DNA of 64,000 nucleotides from NCBI GenBank assembly GCA_900107365.1, contig FNPS01000005.1, positions 124,001 through 188,000 of the forward strand, read 5' to 3'. The stretch comes from Flavobacterium aquidurense. GTDB taxonomy: Bacteria; Bacteroidota; Bacteroidia; Flavobacteriales; Flavobacteriaceae. The translations under genes were made by a program, and so were the position numbers. The notes below the pieces were generated by a model. The model was not told the DNA's origin and ran no database searches. It saw only the letters and a program-made list of their open reading frames with translations. Position 1 is the stretch's first letter. Each line of letters starts with the position of its first letter. Shown here one piece after another: positions 42,859-51,333 of the stretch.

Positions 42859-43842
42859 TTATTCTTTGGTTTCTGGCTGAATGTCATCTTCATAACCATG
42901 TTGTGGTTCGATAGGTTTTGGTTTCGCTATTTTCTTATTATTCTTTTTCATCATTTCACCTACTTGATTTGATGCTGAAAATGACGCAACCATATTATTC
43001 AGCATGTCACTGCCGGCTTGTGGAGAATTAGGTAATAATATTAAGTTTGAATTGGCATCAGCACCAATTGCTTGTAGTGTATCGTAATGTTGAGTTACAA
43101 CAATCAAGGCAGAAGCTTCTTGAGAATTGATTCCAACACTGTTTAAAATTTCAACACTTTCTACCAAACCTCTTGCAATTTCACGACGCTGATCTGCAAT
43201 ACCCTGACCTTGCAATCGTTTACTTTCAGCCTCAGCTTTTGCTTTTGCCACGATTCTGATTCTGGAACTTTCGGCTTCAAATTCGGCAGCTGTTTTTTCT
43301 CTGTCGGCCGCGTTAATTCTGTTCATCGCATTTTTTACCTGGATATCTGGGTCAATATCAGTAACTAAGGTATTGATAATATCATATCCGTAAGTTGTCA
43401 TTGCTTCATTCAATTCTCTTTTTACTGCAATGGCAATATCATCTTTTCTTTCAAAAACATCATCCAATTTTAGTTTAGGAACTTCGGCACGAACAACATC
43501 AAACACATAAGCTGTAATCTGATCGTGTGGATATTCTAGTTTATAAAATGCATCATACACTTTTTCCTGAATCACTTTAAACTGAACTGAAACCTTCATT
43601 TTGATGAAAACATTGTCTTTTGTTTTGGTTTCAATGATAACATCTAACTGTTGAATCTTAAGATTTACACGTCCGGCAATTCTGTCGACGATCGGAATTT
43701 TAAGCTGTAAACCTGAATTTCTAACGCTTAAAAATTTACCAAATCGTTCGATTACAACAGATGATTGTTGTTTTACGGTAAAAAATGAAGACATTAAAAT
43801 AAATAATCCGAAGACTATTAAAATAATAAATGCTGTACCCAT
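42859..43842 (-). CDS. SPFH/Band 7 domain protein (HflK/stomatin-like)
   Basis: A 327-residue protein with one N-terminal membrane anchor (about residues 3-22), an SPFH domain (VVIERFGKFLSVRNSGLQLK to about residue 200) and a coiled region with AEFEAESSRIRIVAKAKAEA. It resembles bacterial stomatins or HflC/HflK-type scaffolds of membrane microdomains. NfeD is not beside it, so the stomatin-operon partner is absent here. The C-terminus is variable and charged. Confidence 0.9.
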   Translation of the reverse strand: MGTAFIILIVFGLFILMSSFFTVKQQSSVVIERFGKFLSVRNSGLQLKIPIVDRIAGRVNLKIQQLDVIIETKTKDNVFIKMKVSVQFKVIQEKVYDAFYKLEYPHDQITAYVFDVVRAEVPKLKLDDVFERKDDIAIAVKRELNEAMTTYGYDIINTLVTDIDPDIQVKNAMNRINAADREKTAAEFEAESSRIRIVAKAKAEAESKRLQGQGIADQRREIARGLVESVEILNSVGINSQEASALIVVTQHYDTLQAIGADANSNLILLPNSPQAGSDMLNNMVASFSASNQVGEMMKKNNKKIAKPKPIEPQHGYEDDIQPETKE

Positions 43843-43937
43843 GGTGATATTAATTTAGATTTTTATAAAAATACAAATTATATAATAAGATTTAATCAAT
43901 TGTTCCTTTAGAAGATTTTATTTGTTAATTTTTATTC

Positions 43938-43945
43938 TACTTTTG
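43938..43945 (+). promoter_or_regulatory. -7 element upstream of the 504-residue secreted protein gene
   Basis: TACTTTTG fits TAnnTTTG and ends 28 bp before the ATG. Confidence 0.5.
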
Positions 43946-43973
43946 ATTTCAAATTAACCAAAAGACAAAATTT

Positions 43974-45488
43974 ATGAAAAAAATACTTTTAAGTATTATC
44001 CTATTTTCTTCTGTTTGTATGTCAGCGCAGACTGTAATTGTTGACGAAAAATTTGAAGATGAGAATGAACCTGTTACGTTTCAATATCTTCCTAATTCTA
44101 AAAAATTTGTTGTTTACAAAGGTTTTGGAATTACCATGACACTTTCTTATATAGTAACAAATGCTATGAGCTTTGATGTGGATGGAAAGAAAACAATTTT
44201 ATTTGACAAAGAAAAATTAGTAAGCCCGACATTTTCTGTAACAGAGAACACTTATAAAGCTTATGATGCTACAAAATTTTCAATGAAAGCAAATTATAAA
44301 TTTTTTCAGAATAACACTTCACATATTGTAAGTCATGATGCACTGGATAATTTAAATACTAGTTATTTTGGCCGTTACGATTATGATAATGTATTATGCG
44401 CTGTTACAAGTAGATGGCCTAATTTACCATTTGATGCTTCTTTTAATGACACTTATGATTTTGGCTTTACAAATCAAAAGCAGAAAGATAAAATTGATTT
44501 TGAAAAAGATGATATTTATTTAGAAACTGTTGAAATTAAAACCAATGCAAGAAAAAGGATTAAGTTAGATAAGCCAGATTTATCTTTGTTGAAAGGCGAT
44601 TCATTTGCAGAACAAGATCCTAAGACTTCTTTCAATTGTAAATTGAATGGTAATGAAAACTTTGATATTATTACAAAGTCTGTTTCTTCAGATTTTCAAA
44701 CGACTATAATATACAAAACAACGTATGATTTTCAAGGTAAGAAAATAAAAGAATTGCCTTTGACCTTAAAACTTAAAGATAATTTTTTTGTTACATCTGA
44801 TAATAGTGGAGGACCTAAAGATTTTAATACTACACCTGCTAACCCTGGTAATCCTTTCACTACTGTTACTGTAACTTTAGGGACATTGTCTGTTAATCAC
44901 TATTTTGAAGATAGAAAAAGTGGTGATATTTATGTTTTTGGAATTTTTAGCGAAAAAGCTACAAAAGAAATAGGTGGTGGTGCTAACCCAAAAGGGTTTT
45001 ATGTATTTAAGTTTGACAAAGACGGAAAAAAATTATGGGAATCTTTAAACAAGATTGAAAGTAAAGATTTTTTCGAAAGAATTCACCAAACTTCTTTATT
45101 GCAAGTAAATCTGTTAGAGTATAAAAATGATTTAATTTTTACTTTGTCTGTCAATTCATTTACTGAATTTTCTAATTCAGCAATTGTAAATAAAGAAACG
45201 GGAACTATTTCTAAAATTAATTTTATTGAATATAATAATAATACAAGCAATTTAAAGAGTAAAGCTTTTGTGAACAACAGTTATGTTAGTGATGATTTTA
45301 AAAATAAAGTTTTCTCTCAAATGACTTTTGTAGCCATGATTGCAAACCCAACTCTTTTGAATTATGTAAAAGGTGTATCAAAAGAAGGAAAGAAATTGTA
45401 TTATGATACTGTTTTTTCTGATCAGGGAATTTGGTTAGTTCAAACAGATAATAAGGAAAGTTATAAAGTTCTTTTATTTAAAGACTAA
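43974..45488 (+). CDS. Secreted hypothetical protein, 504 residues
   Basis: A signal peptide (MKKILLSIILFSSVCMSAQ) starts the protein, then VIVDEKFEDENEPVTFQYLP. The rest is rich in beta-strand-like segments with several Asn/Lys-rich loops; repeated short phrases such as YFEDRKSGDIYVFGIFSE and VFKFDKDGKKLWESL suggest a beta-propeller-like build, but I cannot assign a family. No Cys pairs or membrane anchors are seen after the signal. It is transcribed alone and ends at a shared terminator. Function unknown. Confidence 0.6.
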   Translation: MKKILLSIILFSSVCMSAQTVIVDEKFEDENEPVTFQYLPNSKKFVVYKGFGITMTLSYIVTNAMSFDVDGKKTILFDKEKLVSPTFSVTENTYKAYDATKFSMKANYKFFQNNTSHIVSHDALDNLNTSYFGRYDYDNVLCAVTSRWPNLPFDASFNDTYDFGFTNQKQKDKIDFEKDDIYLETVEIKTNARKRIKLDKPDLSLLKGDSFAEQDPKTSFNCKLNGNENFDIITKSVSSDFQTTIIYKTTYDFQGKKIKELPLTLKLKDNFFVTSDNSGGPKDFNTTPANPGNPFTTVTVTLGTLSVNHYFEDRKSGDIYVFGIFSEKATKEIGGGANPKGFYVFKFDKDGKKLWESLNKIESKDFFERIHQTSLLQVNLLEYKNDLIFTLSVNSFTEFSNSAIVNKETGTISKINFIEYNNNTSNLKSKAFVNNSYVSDDFKNKVFSQMTFVAMIANPTLLNYVKGVSKEGKKLYYDTVFSDQGIWLVQTDNKESYKVLLFKD

Positions 45489-45517
45489 AAAAAAGCTCCC
45501 AAATTGGGAGCTTTTTT
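45487..45517. terminator. Bidirectional terminator between the 504-residue gene and gltX
   Basis: AAGCTCCCAA, one A, TTGGGAGCTT, with A-runs before and T-runs after. Confidence 0.9.
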
Positions 45518-45521
45518 GTTT

Positions 45522-47027
45522 TTATAAAGTAGCTATCGCTTTCTGAATTCTCGAAATAGTTTCTTCTTTTCCGATGATTTCAACAATGTCAAATAGGTGA
45601 GGACCTTTTAAAGCGCCAACCAAACTCAAACGGAAAGGCTGCATTACTTTTCCCATTCCAATTTCATTTTTAGTTAACCAATCTTTTACGATTGCTTCGA
45701 TATTTGCAGAATCAAAACCATCAATATATTCAAGAGTCGAAATCAATTCCTGCATTAGAGCAGGTGTCTCTTCCTTCCAGTTTTTACTTGCTTTTTCATC
45801 ATAAGATGTTGGAGCCTGGAAAAAGAAATCAGTTAAATTCCAAAATTCAGAAACAAAATGTGCTCTTTCTTTAATCAAAGAAACAATTCTTGTAACATCG
45901 TATTTAGAAATATCAACACCTTTTTCAACTAAAATAGGAGTGAAGTCTTTCGCTAAATCAGCGTCATTTTGTTTAATTAAATATTGGTGATTGAACCATT
46001 TATTTTTCTCCGGATCAAATTTTGCTCCCGATTTATGAACCCTGTTCAGGTCAAAAGATTCTACTAATTCTTCTAAAGAAAATAATTCTTTATCCGTTCC
46101 GTCATTCCAACCTAATAAAGCAAGGAAGTTTATAACGGCTTCCGGGAAAAATCCTTTTTCTCTATAACCAGAAGAAACACCTTCTTCTGTTTTCCATTCT
46201 AATGGAAACACAGGAAAACCTAATTTGTCACCATCTCTTTTTGATAATTTTCCGTTTCCAATAGGTTTTAGAATCAAAGGTAAATGTGCAAATTCCGGAG
46301 CATCCCAGCCAAAAGCTCTGTACAATAAAACGTGAAGTGGCATCGATGGCAACCATTCTTCTCCACGAATAACATGTGAAGTTTCCATCAAATGATCATC
46401 CACAATATTAGCCAAATGATATGTTGGCATACCATCACTTTTGAATAATACTTTATCGTCAAGTAAACTGGTTTCAAATTTTACATCACCACGAATGATA
46501 TCTTTTAAATGTAAAGTTTCATCAACCGGAGTTTTAAAACGGATTACATAATGTTCTCCATTAGCAATTCTTTTAGCAACATCTTCTGCAGAAATTAGCA
46601 AAGAGGTATCTAACTTTTCACGAATTGTATGGTTGTAAATAAATGTTTTTCCTTCTGCTTCTTGTTCTTTTCTTAAAGCATCTAAAGCTTCCGGAGTATC
46701 AAAAGCATAATAGGCCCAACCCGAATTGATCAATTGATCAGCATATTGTTGGTACAATTCCTTACGATCACTTTGTCTGTACGGACCAAATTTTTCATTT
46801 TTCCCAACGGTTTCTTCAGGAGCAATTCCTAACCATTCTAATGCTTCCATAATATAAGTTTCGGCACCAGGAACAAAACGAGTCTGATCTGTATCCTCAA
46901 TTCTTAAGTAGAAAACACCATTGTTTTTTTTGGCAAATAAATAATTAAATAGGGCAGTACGAACTCCGCCAATATGTAATGGTCCTGTTGGACTTGGTGC
47001 AAAACGCACGCGAACTTGCTTTGACAT
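45522..47027 (-). CDS. gltX: Glutamyl-tRNA synthetase
   Basis: A 501-residue class I synthetase. The HIGH motif is in PSPTGPLHIGGVRTALF (residues 11-27) and the KMSKS motif is KLSKRDG near 259. The C-terminal helical anticodon-binding domain is complete. It charges tRNA-Glu in the cytoplasm. A separate glutaminyl-tRNA synthetase gene is also present in this window, so tRNA-Gln need not be made through misacylation. The gene has its own consensus promoter and converges on the secreted protein gene at the shared terminator. Confidence 0.95.
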   Translation of the reverse strand: MSKQVRVRFAPSPTGPLHIGGVRTALFNYLFAKKNNGVFYLRIEDTDQTRFVPGAETYIMEALEWLGIAPEETVGKNEKFGPYRQSDRKELYQQYADQLINSGWAYYAFDTPEALDALRKEQEAEGKTFIYNHTIREKLDTSLLISAEDVAKRIANGEHYVIRFKTPVDETLHLKDIIRGDVKFETSLLDDKVLFKSDGMPTYHLANIVDDHLMETSHVIRGEEWLPSMPLHVLLYRAFGWDAPEFAHLPLILKPIGNGKLSKRDGDKLGFPVFPLEWKTEEGVSSGYREKGFFPEAVINFLALLGWNDGTDKELFSLEELVESFDLNRVHKSGAKFDPEKNKWFNHQYLIKQNDADLAKDFTPILVEKGVDISKYDVTRIVSLIKERAHFVSEFWNLTDFFFQAPTSYDEKASKNWKEETPALMQELISTLEYIDGFDSANIEAIVKDWLTKNEIGMGKVMQPFRLSLVGALKGPHLFDIVEIIGKEETISRIQKAIATL

Positions 47028-47044
47028 TTGTTTAAATTTTGATG

Positions 47045-47072
47045 CAAAGATACAACATTAGTCAAAAGTCAA
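47045..47072 (-). promoter_or_regulatory. Promoter of gltX
   Basis: On the minus strand TTG (47072-47070), a 17-bp spacer, then TATCTTTG (47052-47045), close to TTG-N19-TAnnTTTG. The -7 element is 17 bp before the ATG. Confidence 0.55.
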
Positions 47073-47143
47073 AAGTCGAAAGTCTGAAAGGTTTTTTGTT
47101 GCGTATTGAACTTTTGACTTTCGGCTTTTGACTTTCAGACTTA
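47060..47143. repeat. AAAAGTC-type inverted repeat
   Basis: GTCAAAAGTCGAAAGTCTGA and, after about 30 bp, its complement TTTTGACTTTCAGACTT, in the gap between gltX and DUF4175. Confidence 0.6.
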
Positions 47144-47191
47144 TCGTTATAATTACTACTTTTATGGGTTATAATCAAAAGAGATTTTATT

Positions 47192-50100
47192 TTGAAAACG
47201 ACATCTGCTATATATCAAAAGTTAGAAGCTTTTATAAAGAAATATTACACAAATGAATTGATAAAAGGAGGACTTCTTTTTATTGGTTTTGGATTATTGT
47301 ATTTTCTATTTACGCTTTTTATTGAGTATTTCCTTTGGTTAAAACCAGTAGGAAGAACCGTTTTATTTTGGATGTTTATTGGAGTAGAAGTTTTCCTTTT
47401 GTTCCGATTTATCTTATTTCCAATTTTCAGGTTATTCAAACTTCAAAAGGGAATTGATTATAATCAGGCTTCTAAAATTATTGGAAACCACTTTACAGAA
47501 GTAAGCGATAAGCTGACGAACTTTTTACAATTATCATCTTCTGAAAATGCAGCAGAAAGTTCAGAATTAATGTTGGCTTCGATAGAACAAAAAGCAAATT
47601 CATTGCAACCAATTCCGTTTGGGAATGCTATTAATTTTAAAGCAAACAAAAAATATTTGCCATTGGCTTTGATTCCAATTTTGCTTTTTGCCGTGTTTTA
47701 TATTTCTGGAAACAGCAATATTATTTCTCAAAGTTTAAATAGAGTAGTACATTTCAATGCTACCTTTTTACCGCCAGCTCCTTTCAAATTTGTAGTTTTA
47801 AATTCGAATTTACAAACAGAACAAAACAAAGATTTCGTTGTCAAAATGGAATCGGTTGGGAAAGTTGTTCCGGAGAATGTGATGATTCATATAGGAGATG
47901 AAAGTTATTTTATGGAATCATCTCAGCCAGGAAAGTTTGAATTCAAGATTGAAAAACCAGTTGATAATGTTCAATTTTCTTTTGAAGGAAATTCGGTTTC
48001 ATCAGACGAATATGAATTAAAAGTGATTACAGTCCCATCCATTGCCAACTTCGAAATGGTGCTGAATTTTCCATCTTATATAAAAAAGAAATCAGAAACC
48101 ATTCAGGGAACTGGAAATGCAATTGTACCAGAAGGAACTTTAGTAACCTGGAAAATGAATACACAATCGACCCAAGAGATTGTTTGGAAAGATGAAAATG
48201 CGATTTTTAAGTTTAATAAAGCTGAAAATGAGTTTAAATTGGCTAAAAATATCAGTCAAAACACAGAATATCAAATTCTTACTTCGAATAATAAGGTTAA
48301 AAACTACGAGAAACTGGATTATCAGCTGTCCGTTATCAAAGATCAGCATCCAACGATTACCGTTTCGCCTGCACCAGACAGTTTAAAGTTAGATAAGAAT
48401 TATGTCTTAGGAAGATTGGGTGATGATTATGGATTGTCAAAATTACAGATTGTATACTACGAACGTAACAAACCAAACACGGCAAAGCGTGGAACCATTC
48501 CTGTAAAGCAAGCCGTATTTGATCAATTCGTTTTTAACTTTCCAAGTAATCTTGCTGTAGAAGAAGGAGTATCTTATGAATACTATTTTGAGGTTTTTGA
48601 TAATGATGCGCCTCATCATTTTAAGAGTACAAAGTCTTCTGTTTTTTCAGACAGAGTTGCTACTACAGATGAAGTTCAGGATATGGAATTGCAACAGCAA
48701 AATCAGAATATAAATAGTTTGGAGAAATCTTTGAAGAATCAAACCAAACAGATTTCTGAGATCGATAAGATTCAGCAAACTGGAAAAGAAAAGGATAATT
48801 TAGAATTTAAAGATCAGCAAAAAGTAAATGATTTTATCAAACGTCAAAAACAACAAGACGAATTGATGAAACAGTTTGCTGAGAAAATGAACCAGAATTT
48901 GGATAAATTCAAAGACGAAAAGAAAGACAAAACGGCTGAAGATTTACAAAAGCGTTTAGATAATGCAGAGAAAGATTTGGAGAAAAACCAAAAACTTTTA
49001 GAGGAACTAAAGAACCTAAACGACAAACTGAATAGTGAAGATCTGTTTGATAAAATGGAAAAGTTCAAACAGATCAGTAAGAACCAATCTCGTAATCTGG
49101 AACAATTAGTCGAATTAACTAAACGTTTTTATGTGGAGAAGAAAGCGGATCAGGTAGCAGAAAAATTAAATAAGCTGGCAGATCAACAAGAAAAGCTTTC
49201 TAATAAAGAAAGTGAAAACACAAAAGACAAACAAGACGAAATTAATAAATCTTTTGATAAAATTCAGGAAGATTTAAAGGATTTAAAAGAAGAAAATAAA
49301 ACATTAAAAGCACCATTGGATATTCCTGCTGATGCTTCAAAAGAAAAAGATGTTGATTCTGATTTGCAAAAAGCTGCTGAAGAATTAGCAAAAAAGAATA
49401 CTTCTTCGGCTAAGCCAAAACAAAAAAGTGCTGCTCAAAAAATGAAAAGCATAGCACAACAAATGCAGTCGAGTATGGAAGGTGGTGATCAGGAACAATT
49501 GGAAGAAGATGTTGCAATGCTTCGTCAGGTTCTGGATAATCTTTTAGCTTATTCTTTATCGCAGGAAGATGTAATGAAACAATTTAAATCGATGAAATTA
49601 GGTTCTTCGGCTTATACGAAAAACATTAAAGTACAGCAGAATTTGAAACAACAATTCAAACATGTTGATGATAGTTTGTTTGCTTTGTCATTAAGAAACC
49701 CAAAAGTAGCTGAAGATGTAACAAAGGAAATTGGCAACGTACAATATAATGTTGATAAAGCTATTGAATCTTTGACCGACGTTCAGGTTCCAAAAGGAGT
49801 TTCGCATCAGCAATATGCAGTTTCATCTGCCAATAAATTAGCTGACTTTTTAAGTGATTTATTAAACAACATGCAGATGTCAATGTCTAAACCTGGATCT
49901 GGAAAACCAAAACCAGGAGACGGACAAGGAATGCAACTACCGGATATAATTCAAAAACAAAAAGGTCTGGGTGATAAAATGAAGCAGGGAATGAAAGAAG
50001 GAAATAAACCTGGAGAAGGGCAACAAGGTCAAGGTCAAAATGGAGAAGGCAAACAACAAGGTCAGGGTAAAGATGGTAAAGGTAAAGATGGAAAAGGAAA

Positions 50101-50557
50101 TCAATCTGGTGGAAAGGGAAATGAGAATAAAGAAGGTAATGATGGAGAAGGAGACGCTGAAGCAATTATGGAAATCTATAAAGAGCAGGTAAAACTTCGT
50201 GAAGCTTTGCAAAAGGAATTAGCAAAACAGGGTTTAGATTCTCAGGGGAAATCTGTAATTGACCAAATGAAACAATCTGAAAAGCAACTTTTGAACAAAG
50301 GTTTTAAGAATGAAAACCTTCAAAGAATTTTAAATATTCAGCAGGAATTATTAAAATTAAACAACGCAGTTCAGCAACAAGGTCAAGATACGAAGCGTCA
50401 ATCTGAAACAAACAAAGCTGAATTTTCTAATCGTTCGAATGCTTTACCAAGTTCGCTTTTGGAATATTTAAACAGTGTAGAGATTTTAAACAGACAATCA
50501 CTACCTTTGCGCTCGAATTTTAATCAAAAGGTTCAAGAATATTTTAATACAAAATGA
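47192..50557 (+). CDS. DUF4175 family membrane protein, 1121 residues
   Basis: A very large protein. Two membrane segments lie at about 25-45 and 55-75 and one at about 160-178. Then comes a periplasmic beta-rich part, a long Lys/Glu/Gln coiled coil (about 490-740), a Gly/Lys/Gln-rich low-complexity stretch (about 900-985) with repeated GKDGKG-type units, and a helical C-terminus. The overall order matches my recollection of DUF4175 in Bacteroidota. The start is TTG at 47192, as no usable ATG is near. Its stop overlaps the ybeY start by 4 bp (ATGA), so translation is coupled. Confidence 0.85.
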   Translation: MKTTSAIYQKLEAFIKKYYTNELIKGGLLFIGFGLLYFLFTLFIEYFLWLKPVGRTVLFWMFIGVEVFLLFRFILFPIFRLFKLQKGIDYNQASKIIGNHFTEVSDKLTNFLQLSSSENAAESSELMLASIEQKANSLQPIPFGNAINFKANKKYLPLALIPILLFAVFYISGNSNIISQSLNRVVHFNATFLPPAPFKFVVLNSNLQTEQNKDFVVKMESVGKVVPENVMIHIGDESYFMESSQPGKFEFKIEKPVDNVQFSFEGNSVSSDEYELKVITVPSIANFEMVLNFPSYIKKKSETIQGTGNAIVPEGTLVTWKMNTQSTQEIVWKDENAIFKFNKAENEFKLAKNISQNTEYQILTSNNKVKNYEKLDYQLSVIKDQHPTITVSPAPDSLKLDKNYVLGRLGDDYGLSKLQIVYYERNKPNTAKRGTIPVKQAVFDQFVFNFPSNLAVEEGVSYEYYFEVFDNDAPHHFKSTKSSVFSDRVATTDEVQDMELQQQNQNINSLEKSLKNQTKQISEIDKIQQTGKEKDNLEFKDQQKVNDFIKRQKQQDELMKQFAEKMNQNLDKFKDEKKDKTAEDLQKRLDNAEKDLEKNQKLLEELKNLNDKLNSEDLFDKMEKFKQISKNQSRNLEQLVELTKRFYVEKKADQVAEKLNKLADQQEKLSNKESENTKDKQDEINKSFDKIQEDLKDLKEENKTLKAPLDIPADASKEKDVDSDLQKAAEELAKKNTSSAKPKQKSAAQKMKSIAQQMQSSMEGGDQEQLEEDVAMLRQVLDNLLAYSLSQEDVMKQFKSMKLGSSAYTKNIKVQQNLKQQFKHVDDSLFALSLRNPKVAEDVTKEIGNVQYNVDKAIESLTDVQVPKGVSHQQYAVSSANKLADFLSDLLNNMQMSMSKPGSGKPKPGDGQGMQLPDIIQKQKGLGDKMKQGMKEGNKPGEGQQGQGQNGEGKQQGQGKDGKGKDGKGNQSGGKGNENKEGNDGEGDAEAIMEIYKEQVKLREALQKELAKQGLDSQGKSVIDQMKQSEKQLLNKGFKNENLQRILNIQQELLKLNNAVQQQGQDTKRQSETNKAEFSNRSNALPSSLLEYLNSVEILNRQSLPLRSNFNQKVQEYFNTK

Positions 50558-50973
50558 TCAATTTTAATTACGAAACCCAATTCACATTAGATAATGAACA
50601 AGCCTTTTCTGATTGGTTAAGTGCTGTAATCGTTTCTGAGAATAAAAACGAAGGAGAGATAAATTACATTTTTTGTGACGACGAATATCTTCATAAGATA
50701 AATGTAGAATATCTGGATCACGATACGCTAACAGATATTATCAGTTTTGATTACACAGTTGGCAACGAACTAAACGGAGATATATTTGTTTCTGTTGAAA
50801 GAGTTGAAGACAATGCAAAAGATTTTAATGTTTCTTTTGAAGAAGAATTAAAACGTGTTTTGGCGCACGGTATATTACATTACTGTGGTTATAAAGATAA
50901 ATCAGATAAAGACGCTGAGTTGATGCGCTCAAAAGAAGATGAAAAAATCGCAATGTTTCACGTGGAACAATAG
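50554..50973 (+). CDS. ybeY: Endoribonuclease YbeY
   Basis: A 139-residue metal-dependent RNase needed for 16S rRNA maturation and ribosome quality control. The metal motif is HGILHYCGYKD near residues 110-120; the third ligand is Asp rather than His, as in many Bacteroidota. Length is normal. It overlaps DUF4175 by ATGA. The last codons (MFHVEQ) are written in a parS-like 16-mer at 50954, so the end of the protein is shaped by that site. Confidence 0.92.
   Translation: MINFNYETQFTLDNEQAFSDWLSAVIVSENKNEGEINYIFCDDEYLHKINVEYLDHDTLTDIISFDYTVGNELNGDIFVSVERVEDNAKDFNVSFEEELKRVLAHGILHYCGYKDKSDKDAELMRSKEDEKIAMFHVEQ
50954..50969. promoter_or_regulatory. parS-like site 1 (in the end of ybeY)
   Basis: TGTTTCACGTGGAACA differs from the parS consensus TGTTNCACGTGAAACA at one base. 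It is inside the ybeY coding sequence. Confidence 0.8.
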
Positions 50974-51031
50974 AGGGGTTTTGTTTCAGGTTTTTTCGGT
51001 TTCAAGTTTCAACTTATTAAAACGAGTTAGT

Positions 51032-51047
51032 TGTTCCATGTGAAACA
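51032..51047. promoter_or_regulatory. parS-like site 2
   Basis: TGTTCCATGTGAAACA; one change (C to T) from TGTTCCACGTGAAACA. Confidence 0.75.
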
Positions 51048-51077
51048 TGTTTGATTTTAACAATAAAGATACCTGAA

Positions 51078-51093
51078 CGTTCCATGTGAAACA
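51078..51093. promoter_or_regulatory. parS-like site 3
   Basis: CGTTCCATGTGAAACA; differs at the outer base and one central base. Confidence 0.65.
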
Positions 51094-51121
51094 CGTTTAA
51101 TTTTGAAAATGAAATTTTAAA

Positions 51122-51137
51122 CGTTTCACGTGGAACA
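51122..51137. promoter_or_regulatory. parS-like site 4
   Basis: CGTTTCACGTGGAACA; core CACGTG intact. Confidence 0.75.
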
Positions 51138-51185
51138 TTTGAAAATGAAGTTTTGAATTGAAGTTTTGGAGAAAAAATCTGCGGA

Positions 51186-51201
51186 TGTTCCACGTGGAAC
51201 T
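51186..51201. promoter_or_regulatory. parS-like site 5
   Basis: TGTTCCACGTGGAACT; a near-symmetric palindrome with core CACGTG. Confidence 0.75.
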
Positions 51202-51206
51202 TTCTG

Positions 51207-51248
51207 TAAAGCGGGAACCTGAAACTTGAAACCTGAAACTTGAAACTT
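51207..51248. repeat. AACCTGAAACTTGAAA low-complexity repeat
   Basis: Alternating CCTGAAAC and CTTGAAAC units between parS-like sites 5 and 6, the same family as at 38163. Confidence 0.6.
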
Positions 51249-51254
51249 TTAATA

Positions 51255-51270
51255 CGTTCCACGTGGAACA
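51255..51270. promoter_or_regulatory. parS-like site 6
   Basis: CGTTCCACGTGGAACA; core CACGTG intact. With sites 1-5 it makes six sites in 317 bp. The gap 50974-51333 holds nothing else recognisable. Confidence 0.75.
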
Positions 51271-51333
51271 AAAGAATAAAGAATTTAATTCTGAGAGCCA
51301 ACTTAACCGGTTTCCCAGAGAATAGAAAATAAA

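Noticed and set aside
49887..50212. Two minus-strand frames with hydrophobic, Leu/Phe-rich content opposite DUF4175
   Set aside because: They mirror the Gly/Lys/Gln-rich low-complexity region of the real gene, which gives Phe/Leu-rich nonsense on the other strand.
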